Origin: Antedon mediterranea
Taxonomy: Eukaryota > Echinodermata > Crinoidea > Comatulida > Antedonidae
Assembly (NCBI RefSeq): GCF_964355755.1
Contig: NC_092679.1
Coordinates: 19,892,932-19,956,931 of the forward strand
Direction: 5' to 3'
Length of the DNA: 64,000 nucleotides
Shown here: one piece after another, positions 47,929-58,229 of the stretch
Numbering within the stretch: the first letter of the stretch is position 1
Layout: each line of letters starts with the position of its first letter
Made by a program: the position numbers and the translations under genes
Notes under the pieces: generated by a model
What the model was told of the DNA's origin: nothing
The model's database searches: none
Seen by the model: only the letters and a program-made list of their open reading frames with translations

Positions 47929-48307
47929 ATGGTAAGTTCAAGTTGTACTGTTATAATGTGTGCATCATACGTCTGGTTTCGAGAATCAGCTGTATAACTG
48001 TTGATAGGGAGTGAGTGGCCAAGCGGTTAAGACAGTGGAACCGTAATTACGTAGCCATAACATCAGCAGGGGTTCGAGACTCACTCACTCCATGGTTCTG
48101 GTGGTAGAACGAGTCTTCTCGGATAAGGACTATAAACTGTAGGTCCAGTGTACACATCTAGCTCGTGTGCACTTTAAAAAACCTAGTACATCTTTCGAGA
48201 CGAGTAGGGGGTTACCCCGGTGTATTAGTACATTACAGCCACTGATCACCAACTGGGCCCTCTGGGAGACCAGTCTTTGACTGAAGAGGTTACCCAGTAT
48301 AAATATA

Positions 48308-48339
<32 letters not shown>

Positions 48340-49899
48340 TGTATTGTAACTAGACCATGGCTGCAGTCGCGTGCGCAAATTTGAGTTAGTGTTTACCGAC
48401 CGACCAACCGACATAGTGAGCTGTAGAGCACGCGATTAAAAATTAAATAGGACCGAGCTCGAATCCTATGATCTGACCATGGCGTTAAATTAGTACCTCC
48501 ATGATCTGATACTACGATATCTAATTACCATCGAGTTGAGTTTGAGTATTATAAGGACCAAACCCACCACAACTGACATCGTACAATTATTAGTATTGTG
48601 CATTTTAAAGATTTATATCGTTAACAATGAAATATTAACCTTTATTTTCAGGCGACAGTAAACGTATGTACAATTGGTTCTGAGGTATTAGCGGACTTGA
48701 ACAAGTTCCGTATGAACGTAAAAGCTATCAATCCATGTATGATATGTAAGTAGTAAGTTTTGTGTTGAGAAAATGAGAGGAGACAATAGTTTAAGCTTGG
48801 TTCCCACTAGATACGCAACGTAACGCAACCTACAGCTTGGTTCCCACTAGAACGTAACGCAAGGACGTAAAAGCAACGCAAGCGTTTTAACCAATGTAAA
48901 GCGAAGTTATAGACAGTTAGCAATCACAAGCGAATAAGCCATCGCTTGTGATTGGTCAATTCACTTGCGTTGCGTTACGTCCTTGCGTTGCGTCGCTAGT
49001 GGGAACCACGCTTACGCAACGTAAGAAAATGCCCTTCCACTAATCGTGTTTTCCCCCGCCTACGTGAAATCAAATCTGTGATGTTTGCAGCACTGTTGCG
49101 TCTTTGGTTCCCACTTGTGATTACGCAATGCAGCACTTTGCGTCGATACGTCGCTGCGTTGCGTTCTAGTGGGAACCACCAGTTTTAAACATTATACAGT
49201 GATGTTGAATGTGGCTAAAAACAGTTTTTATCATTAATGATCTTTGGGTTTTTTTCTAGTAAAAATAGAAATGGATACACTAGCGTTAAAGACAGACAAG
49301 ACGCTTGAGGTAAAAATGAAATCTCGTTAATATTTTTTTCGTAGAGATCAAAGATGAAAATGCAACTACAGTATTTGTCCGGGTGGTAGTTGTCCTAGAG
49401 GGGTGGTTGTCCGGGGGGGGGGGGGGATAGTTGTCCTAGAGAGTAATTGTCCTATGGGCCGTAATTGTCCTAGTTATGGGGTGATTGTCCTTAGGGCTAG
49501 TTGTCCAGGGGTGGTTGTCCGGATACACTATATCACCGTACGGTGTGCTCAGTTACCAATTTGCAGCAATTTCACTATCCTCGTTGTATTTTTTTAGGAT
49601 GTGTTACCGGAAAACATACACAAGGAATTACGTACAAATGAACCCAGATATATTGTCTACAATTACAAGTTCAGCCGTGACGATGGAAGAGTTACATACC
49701 CTGTGATATTCGTATTTATTAGTCCTGCTGGTAATACTGGCTAAATATTAATTTTTTATATTTTTTCAAATTATTTTTTAAATATTATTATTGAATTTCA
49801 TATAACAACATAGAATTATTTTATTAATAATTAATTTATTTATCATTGATTGTTCATTCATTTTATATGCCAACAGATTGCAAACCAGAGCTTCAGATG
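47929..49899 (+). pseudogene. GMF-like, type B copy 2, truncated in exon 5
   Basis: Keeps the ATG exon (47929-47931, donor GTAAGT), 48652-48745, 49260-49309, 49598-49730 and the first 23 nt or so of exon 5 (from 49877), which then runs straight into the type-A promoter (CTGTATATAAGAGG). Exon 6 is missing. The junction shares CTGTAT between the type-B exon and the type-A promoter. Reading on in frame, exon 5 stays open through the A-type 5'UTR, but at the A-type donor the frame no longer matches and a stop follows in exon 2. No full-length GMF can be made from it. Exon 4 shows IFVFISPA where B1 and B3 have IFIFISPA. Confidence 0.85.
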
Positions 49900-49903
49900 A
49901 CTG

Positions 49904-49910
49904 TATATAA
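49904..49910 (+). promoter_or_regulatory. TATA box of the chimeric GMF gene
   Basis: TATATAA 102 bp before the ATG at 50006. The sequence upstream of this box is type-B exon 5, so only about 100 bp of the type-A promoter survive here. Confidence 0.65.
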
Positions 49911-50005
49911 GAGGATTTATTTGTTTTCAGACAAACAACGCACATCTCCTGACCCATCCCACTACAGTAAAACACTTCTTCTGCTTTTCTTTCTAACAAT
50001 TAAAA

Positions 50006-52257
50006 ATGGTAAGTACTATTAAAATCTCTGAGATTGAGCAGTAATATTAATATTAATCTGTTTCGAGAATTAATATATACTTAGGCCACTGTATATTGTA
50101 ACTTGTGTAAAACTGCAAATCAGATAGGGATCGAGTCTTTCTTTTCTAACTGACGTCGTAGGAGACAAGAGCGTGTTACCAAATTGTTACTAGTAGACCA
50201 TCGTTAGACTGTCTTTATTGAATTGACCAACCCACCACCGACATTGAGCAGCCATATTCTTCATTCACGATTTTAAATCAGTATAACAATTAAATATTAA
50301 CCTTTATTTTCAGTCAACAGATTTAAAAATATGTACAATTGATCCTGAGCTATTAGCGGACTTGAAGAAGTTCCGTTTCACTAAGGAATCAGTTAATATG
50401 TGTATGATATGTAAGTTGCAAGTGGTATATTGTTTGGAGGAAAAAAGTATAGTTCAGTTTTAGACCGTACTGTAATTGAATATGGCTAAAAACAGTTTTT
50501 ATTACCTTTTTATTTTTCAGTAAAAATAGAAGTGGATACACAAACGATAAAGAAAGAAAAGACATTTGAGGTAAACTGAATATGTTGTGATCAGAGTGGA
50601 ACATTGCAATGAATTGGATGACTATACAATATCCCAGTGCTCTGTATCTCCACATACTATCTATTTCCGAAGTATTATAGGAATATTTGGTAATACAGCA
50701 TGCATCACATGTGGTGCCTGTAGGCCTATCATGTAAAGTTAGGTTACTAATAGATACATGTGAAACACATGTGATGTTCTATTTTTACTGCTGCAAACAT
50801 CACAGATTTGATTTCACGTAGGCGGGGGAAAACACGATTAGTGGAAGGGCATTTTCTTACGTTGCGTAAGCGTGGTTCCCACTAGCGATGTAACGCAAGG
50901 ACGTAAAAGCAACGCAAGCGTTTTAACCAATGAAAAGCGAAGTTATAGACAGTTAGCAATCACAAGCGAATAAGCCATCGCTTGTGATTGGTCAATTGAC
51001 TTGCGTTGCGTCGCTAGTGGGAACCACGCTTACGCAACGTAAGAAAATGCCCTTCCACTAATCGTGTTTTCCCCCGCCTACGTGAAATCAAATCTGTGAT
51101 GTTTGCAGCAGTAAAAATAGAAATGGATACACTAGCGTTAAAGACAGATAAGACGCTTGAAGTAAAAATGAAATCTCGTTAATATTTTTTTCGTAGAGAT
51201 CAAAGAGGAAAATGCAACTACAGTATTTTTCCGGGTGGTAGTTGTCCTAGAGGGGTGGTTGTCCGTGGGGATAGTTGTCCTAGAGAGTAATTGTCCTATG
51301 GGCCGTAATTGTCCTTAGGGCTAGTTGTCCAGGGGTGGTTGTCCGGATACACTATATCACGGTACGGTGTGCTCAGTTACCAATTTGCAGCAATTTCACT
51401 ATCCTCGTTGTATTTTTTTAGGATGTGTTACCGGAAAACATACACAAGGAATTACGTACAAATGAACCCAGATATATTGTCTACAATTACAAGTTCAGCC
51501 GTGACGATGGAAGAGTTACATACCCTGTGATTTTCATATTTATTAGTCCTGCTGGTAATACTGGCTAAATATTAATATTTTATATTTTTTTAAATTATTT
51601 TTTAAATATTATTATTGAATTTCATATTACAACATAGACTTGTTTTATTAATAATTAATTTATTTATCATTCATTGTTCATTCATTTTATATGCCAACAG
51701 ATTGCAAACCAGAGCTTCAGATGCTGTATGCAGGCTCTAAACTAAGTGTTGTTAACGCGTGTGGCATTTCAAAGGTTAGCATTGTTAATATATAAAAACA
51801 CATTTTTTTGTCCCGATTGCGGAGAGCGGCTGTTTTCACCTATCAAATCTAAAGCGTGGTTCCCACTAGCGACGCAGCGTAACGCAACACAATGACGTAC
51901 GGTATTGACGCAAAGTGCTGTAGCCTATTGCCTAATCAGAGTGGGAACAGACGACTGCACAAATTGCATGTTTGATTTCAAGCAGGCGGGGACAAACACA
52001 ACTATTGGAAGGGCATTTTCTTACGTTGCGTAGGTTGCGTTACGTTGGGTCAACAACAGGAACAAGATAGCAATAAAAACTGTTTATTTTAATTAAATTG
52101 CATTGATTTAATAAACTAAAAAACTACATTGTTAATATAAAAACGATGTCATTTGGTTAAATTATGTCTTCATTGTTTGTTATAGACGCTTGAGCTCCGA
52201 TCTGTAGAAGAATTCACTGAAGAATGGTTGAAGAAAAAGCTTAATGAAATGAAATAA
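50006..52257 (+). CDS. Chimeric GMF-like gene: type A 5' half, type B 3' half
   Basis: Exons: 50006-50008 (ATG), 50314-50410 (type A exon 2), then either 50521-50570 (exon 3A) or 51112-51161 (exon 3B), then type-B exons 51422-51554, 51701-51774 and 52186-52257. Using one exon 3 keeps frame and gives 142 residues. The protein starts STDLKICTIDPELLADLKK and continues DVLPENIHKELRTNEPRYIV, MLYAGSKLSVVNACG and [12 protein letters not shown]. Both exon 3 versions are 50 nt with the same phase, so including both breaks the frame. The A-to-B switch lies at about 50777, at the outer edge of a 346-bp palindrome. Whether it is expressed is unknown, as only a minimal type-A promoter remains. Confidence 0.75.
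50777..51122. repeat. Palindrome (112-bp perfect outer arms) at the A/B junction
   Basis: From 50777 the sequence TTCTATTTTTACTGCTGCAA and onward is the exact reverse complement of the sequence ending at 51122. The outer 112 bp on each side are identical, and the inner part is an M2 element with its own weaker hairpin. The right arm includes the exon 3B acceptor and the first 11 nt of exon 3B. Confidence 0.9.
51855..52060. mobile_element. M2 element in intron 5 of the chimeric gene
   Basis: GTGGTTCCCACTAGCGACGC at the left and the subterminal TTACGTTGCGTAGGTTGCGT on the right, with a degraded right end. Orthologous to about 43302-43490 in B1. Confidence 0.65.
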
Positions 52258-52327
52258 TGAAAGTATTAATTATCGTCGTATGAAATTGAAAATATATTGA
52301 ATGAGAAACAATTGAGAAACGAGATAC

Positions 52328-52333
52328 AATAAA
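52328..52333 (+). terminator. AATAAA signal of the chimeric GMF gene
   Basis: AATAAA in GATACAATAAAAAATATTGC, 71 nt after the stop codon. B1 lacks this stretch because the sequence there switches to the A2 promoter. Confidence 0.5.
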
Positions 52334-52649
52334 AAATATTGCACATTTATAATGTCAAAATATTGAATAAAAAAATACAATGATCATGGTAACAAGTTTG
52401 TTTACATAATCGCATTTTATTTTCTATTTATTATTAAATCAGTAAAACTGATACATCCGATGTTATGTCCTGTCGTCAGCACGTGTGTTTGTTTTTAAAT
52501 GTGCCGGCAATCAGGTCACAGGTCAAAGTCACTCGTGCGTGTTAATTTAGACAGTACACTTTTGTCACTTCCTGGTTTTGTATTTTTAGTTCAATCCTTG
52601 ATCGCCGCCCAATATAAATTTCTTCTTTCCCCTTTTAACTTTAAAAAAA

Positions 52650-54208
52650 ATGGTAAGTTGGGATCGTTGTACTAGGGGCCTAGTTTTAGGGCCGATCGAG
52701 TATCTTTCTCAGCTTTGATTATGTCCTTTTAATAGACCTAGCCTAGATATGTGAAGGCTCGACCGTCTCAGTGACTGTTAGGCCTAGTAGTATTGTCTGT
52801 CGGAATTTGATATAGTCAATGGGCAGTTCATAGAGGTATAAAACAGTTGAGTTCCTTATCCTAACTCCATGCTAAACAGTATCACGGCAGCTGTTTATTG
52901 AATTTATAGAGAAGTTTTGGGTACTAACTGGGTTTTAATATTCATATGATTTGGTGTTACTAACATTAACAAACAATGAACATGCTTATTAATTATAGAG
53001 TAATTATACCGTTGGCATTAATAATGAAATATTAATTATTATAACCTATTTATTTTCAGTCGTCCGAACTTAAAGTATGTGAAATTGATTCCGAGTTATT
53101 AGAGAACGTGAAAACGTTACGTCTCAAAAAAAACCCAAATAATGAATGTATGATATGTAAGTATACTACGATCGAGTATTAGAAAATAGTTCAGTTTTAG
53201 AGACATGTCATGTATACTATGCTAATCCTATATAGTGTTGAATGTGGCTAAAAACTACTGATTTTTGTTTTTCAGTAAAAATAGAAGTGGGTACACAAAC
53301 TGTAAAGATTGATGAAACATTTGAGGTAAAATCTGATTACAAATAATGTAAAATGAATGACCCAATAATGTATAATGACCCAATAATGTATAATGACCCA
53401 ATAATGTATAATGTCCCAATAATGTATAATGACAAAATAATGTATACAATTGTAATTGAGTGCAATAGTACTGTATATGAACACTGCTTTATTTGACTAT
53501 TTTCAGCAATTTATTAACTTATCATCATGTTTGTTTGTTTTCAGGATGTGTTACCAGAAGATATACAGGAGGAATTACCAGCTCATCAACCTAGATATGT
53601 TGTGTACAGCTACAAATTGAAACACGACGATGGCAGAATTTCCTACCCCTTTATATTCATATTCATTAGTCCTTCAGGTAAACTACCTACCTACTACTAT
53701 GTGTTTGACGTTGAATTATTAATCGTGAGATCGTGGTCCAATTCAACTCTGCCGCATTGCTTGTATCCTTAGACAAGACACTTTTCTTACATTTGCCCCT
53801 CTCCACCCAGGTGTATAAAATGGGTACTAGTTAGATTAAGACATAACTTTGTACCGATTACTAGCTGCTGCATTATTTTGGGAATAATTTTGATTTATAC
53901 ATTGTATATTGCATATTGAAATATATTCTATTTGGCAGGTGGTAAACCAGAGCTTCAAATGATGTATGCAGGATCTAAACTAAGCATTGTAAACGCGTGT
54001 GGCTTTACGAAGGTTAGCATTGTCAAGATTATGTAAAACAGACATTTTTCCTTCCATGATTTACAGTGTTAAAGTGATAAAATAGCAGCATATGTGTACA
54101 AACACTTTCTTCATCTACTGCTTTTGTTTGTTATAGGTGTTTGAGCTGCGATCTGTGGAAGAATTCACCGAAGAATGGTTGAAGAAAAAGCTTAGTTTCT
54201 TCCGATAA
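52650..54208 (+). CDS. GMF: Glia maturation factor, canonical type C
   Basis: Best candidate for the ancestral, conserved GMF: 142 residues, the same length as vertebrate GMFB/GMFG. It binds Arp2/3 and promotes debranching of actin networks. Exons: 52650-52652 (ATG alone), 53060-53156, 53276-53325, 53545-53677, 53939-54012, 54137-54208, all GT-AG. Motifs: [100 protein letters not shown] and a terminal FFR. No M1 or M2 elements interrupt its introns, unlike the duplicated copies. A TATAAA at 52613 lies unusually near the ATG. An AATAAA follows at 54371. Confidence 0.94.
53340..53440. repeat. Minisatellite of 18-bp units in GMF type C intron 3
   Basis: TGACCCAATAATGTATAA repeats about five times (last units degraded). 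Confidence 0.85.
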
Positions 54209-54370
54209 TCTACTATAACACCTCTGGCACAGGTCACAACGAGAGAAACCGCGGACGCTAAACTTTATAATGAAAGGGATGGTCAATACAATACAGATGA
54301 CTGAAGGGTTTTTAGTAGTAGTAGTGTGTTGCTGAGATTACATTTTGTCAGAGTTACCGGTTACCTAGCA

Positions 54371-54376
54371 AATAAA
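54371..54376 (+). terminator. GMF: AATAAA polyadenylation signal of GMF type C
   Basis: In CTAGCAAATAAAAAGATG, 163 nt after the stop codon. Confidence 0.5.
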
Positions 54377-55295
54377 AAGATGCTGGTGAGAAATAAGTAT
54401 CATACCATTAATATATAACATAACATCCTCTTAAAAGTACATTAATATAATTGGGAAAATAAAATGAATACCTATAATTATGCTTCAAATAAGTAGGTCA
54501 TTTATTTGCCCTGACCTTTTTAGAGGAGGCACCCTAAAGTAGCATGTGATAGTAATTTAAGAAATAGTGGTAATTTTATCTATTTGATTTTTGTAGTTAA
54601 TTTTTTTGTACTGTTTATTAATTAGCTTTGTTTTTTATATAACAATGAAGAAGAGCGCAACAACATACTCTCTGTCCACTTTTGGTCAAATTTTATTTGT
54701 TAAAGATAATTTTTTATTGAAATCTTATTTTTAAAATTGATGTTCGCAATACAGTTATTACTGTACTATGCATTTTAAAGTCATAAACACAGTGCCTTAC
54801 AAACTTACTAAAGAAGGTTGGACATTCCTCTAAAATAAAAGAGAATTTGTATTTGTGTTATATATTTGTTATGAAAGCCATTGGCAGATGTGGGACATTG
54901 AAGTTTTGTAATCACTGAGCTTAAAAATTGTAAAATGAAGTACTTATTCCAATGTTTTATATTTTTGCATTTTTTACTGGTATTTAAATCTCCCCTTGGA
55001 TATTCCTACTGTATCAATAAACTCACAATAGGTACATTCGTTTTTGTACTAACCCTCACTTCTAAAACAAAGCTTTAAACAACCATAAAACTACTTTTAA
55101 AGTTCTGTAGAAGGTAATACATTGATAAAATGTCACTGTAAACATCAGGGATTTCATCACAATTTCAAATCATATAATTAGTGGTATATGTTGTGGTACA
55201 TGTTTTGGTACATGTTTTGGTACATTCCTTTGTTGGTCTCAGGAATTATGCATTATTATTTTATGCATTATTATTTATCAGGTCCTTTGTTGGTC

Positions 55296-55462
55296 TTAAG
55301 CTCTGTCTACACTATCAAACTTTATGTGTCAAAAAAATGTGATGTGCCCATATATGGACATGATGATGTCATATCACTACCATATTTAAGCATAGCACTA
55401 CCATATATGGGTACATCAAACTTTTTTGACACATAAAGTTTGATAGTGTAGACAGAGCTTAA
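55296..55462. mobile_element. MITE M1, complete copy with TTAA flanks
   Basis: TTAAGCTCTGTCTACACTAT to ATAGTGTAGACAGAGCTTAA, a clean example of the family. The interior has GGACATGATGATGTCAT and two CACTACCATAT words. Confidence 0.9.
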
Positions 55463-56212
55463 TGCATTATTATTTTTAATGGGTGGGGCTGTTGGCGCAC
55501 TTTACGGTATTAACTCTACTGAAAACTAGACTCTGACAATCAAACTTTCTGGAAAATAAGCGCTAAAGAACCGTGCGTGTTTGATTCATTAAATAATTAA
55601 GTAATTTTTGTGTACTAATTATATGTATAATATATATATTAATATCTATATTAATTTTGCATGGATTGTTGTACAGTTAAGAAGCTTACTAAGACAATCA
55701 TTTTTCATTTAAAGATATATTGTCCCCTAAAAATTAAATTTTTGTTGAATATGCCATTTTAATGTCGCATAATAGTTATTCACTTTGACCAAAAACTGGA
55801 TCGAAAAACGAAATTAATTAAAATTAATGTTTCTTTTGTTTTCTTTTTTTAAGTAAAATAATTATTTTTGTTACGTTTTTTCCTTTGGTTTATTAAAACT
55901 GCAAAATGTCTGATTTTATTTCCATGTTTTTGAAGGACAATATATCTTTAACTATTGAAAACAAAAAAATTTGTGTGCTTTTTTTTTTAGTTTGAGTAGT
56001 AGAGGTTTATGTGAGCAGAAGATTTTGTTGATGTTATTCAAAACTCAATATAATAACTATTAAATTATAGTCGATCATGAAATAAATTAACACAAATTTA
56101 AAAAGACGGTCTTAATTTCATTTTGTAACAGAACAGTAACATTTATTCCTAAAAATACATTACACTATTTCAGATTATAACATACCCACGACTAAATTTT
56201 AATATTTTAGAC

Positions 56213-56330
56213 TAAAGCTCTGTCTACACTATCAAACTTTGTGACAAAAAATTTGATGTGCCCATATATGGACATATTTGGGAAAACACTTTTTTTTGTA
56301 AACTAGTTTGATAGTGTAGACAGAGCTTTA
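56213..56330. mobile_element. MITE M1, short complete copy
   Basis: TAAAGCTCTGTCTACACTAT to ATAGTGTAGACAGAGCTTTA, 118 bp, with the central repeats deleted. Confidence 0.85.
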
Positions 56331-58229
56331 CACAGTATTATTTATGGCAGTTCTCAATATTCTGCTCAATGATAAAGAGAGAAAAAAGAAAGTAAAGAGA
56401 AGATATTTGCACCACAACTTTTGATCAAATCTATCTATATTACCATTTTAAGTGAAAATAAAACAAATTACAGTAGGAACCCTCCTTCAGGACACCCCTT
56501 CTAAATGAACGAATGGCAATATATGTTATAACACTACGGCCAACCCCTATTCAGGAGACAACAAATTAAATGTACATTTTGTAAGTCACAAAAATACAAT
56601 CCCTTTAGCTGTGGACCTACTTATATGTTGTGGCCAACCTAATTTGAACACATGAAAATTGCTTGAAAACAACACAATCTACTATTACAATACAGTATGC
56701 CTACTTTTCTGGTATCAATTTTCATTATTAAAAAAACATCAAATTTACCACCATATAAATATCATAGCCACTAGAGAAAGATCGTATTTTTACACCACGA
56801 AACAATACACAAACATTTTGGGTTTCAGGACTGTTGGTAGGCGACGGGAGGAAGATGAAGGGGGAAATGTAATGCTGCCATATTTTACAAAGCTACAAAA
56901 AATAATTCATACAAGGAGAAGGTAATTGACCCATACGCACCATCTAGCTCACTCTGCTGCACCTATGTATTTGTGGGTTGCATAGTTTTAAAAGGGGGTA
57001 GAACGTAAATGTCAAATTATAATGTATGCATATGATGGAGGTGGATGAAGACTACTGAAGGTAGTATAGAATGACTTAAGTATATACTAGTACACAGATG
57101 CACTAAACACAAAAGCACGAACAGATTTAGATTAAATACAATATGAAACTTGATATTATCATGTGTGTGGTCAATGAGTTACATCAAGTTTGTGACACTA
57201 ATCGGGGGCCCAGGGCAAACCATTATTCAAGGCACACAACCCTACTGAATGTGAACCCATTGTTCATTGTACTTTAATGCTCCATTGTGACCTATATTGT
57301 AGTATGTCTTTTGACCAACTCGCTTTCATTGCATCCCAGTGGTAAACAAGCTAAATCCCTCTCTTTGGAATAAAAAAAAAAGCTGTTGGTAAAAAATGTT
57401 AAAGCTGGTACAAAAATGTAAAAAAAAAAAATTTAATGGAATAAAGATTTTCATCACAAAATCAATAAAGTTGCTGCATAGAAAATAAAAAAATATTTAT
57501 TTCTCTACAAACTACAGTATTGCCAATAAAAAATACTGCATTGACAAACGTAATAATATTACGAATGTTAACACAATATAGGTTCTGCCAAAGTAACTGG
57601 ATACTCCTATTAAGGAGACACTTAACATATAAAATAAACGAGAAACACACTAGAACCTCTTCTTTATGACATCATATTAAGTGACGTAACACAGGGAACA
57701 AAGGCCTCTTGTTAAGCACTCCTATGGGCCCTTCAACGCTAGGTAATTTCATTGGGCTGCTCATATTCTGAGGCCCCTTGGTTTAGCCAGCAAGCGCTCA
57801 TAGCCGTTATGCCAGTGACCCTATTCAGAGGACACCCCTAGACACTTTCCTGTGAAATGTGGGGTTCTAGTATATGTTTAAACACTCCTATTCAGGGGAC
57901 ACCCCTAGGGAACATTTTCTTGGATGTCCCTACAATTACGGTTCTATTGTATTTCACTAGCAATGTTGACTACAGTACAATTTGCTATAACTCATCCCAT
58001 AAACTAATTAAGTATGCTTCCCATATGAACTACTCAATTCTATATCTAATTCTTTTTTTACTGTAAAGAGAACATGTTATAAAAAAAGCCCATTTCTGGT
58101 GGAAAATTAGCCTCCGTCAAGACTGCCAATATTGATTTGTACAGTTTGAATGTTACAAAACGTTGCCTAAACGTGTGGTAACTTCTGGAGTTTGATGAAT
58201 AGTTAGCCTCCGTGAAGCCACCTCAATTA

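Larger units (their letters stand above)
54377..58229. other. Intergenic region GMF/CNIH1, no gene seen
   Basis: AT-rich without conserved coding signal. Contains two complete M1 MITEs (55296-55462, 56213-56330) and pieces of the 'cctattcaggggacacccc' dispersed repeat (56480-56570, 57600, 57830-57940). The CNIH1 3'UTR must lie at its right end. Confidence 0.6.
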
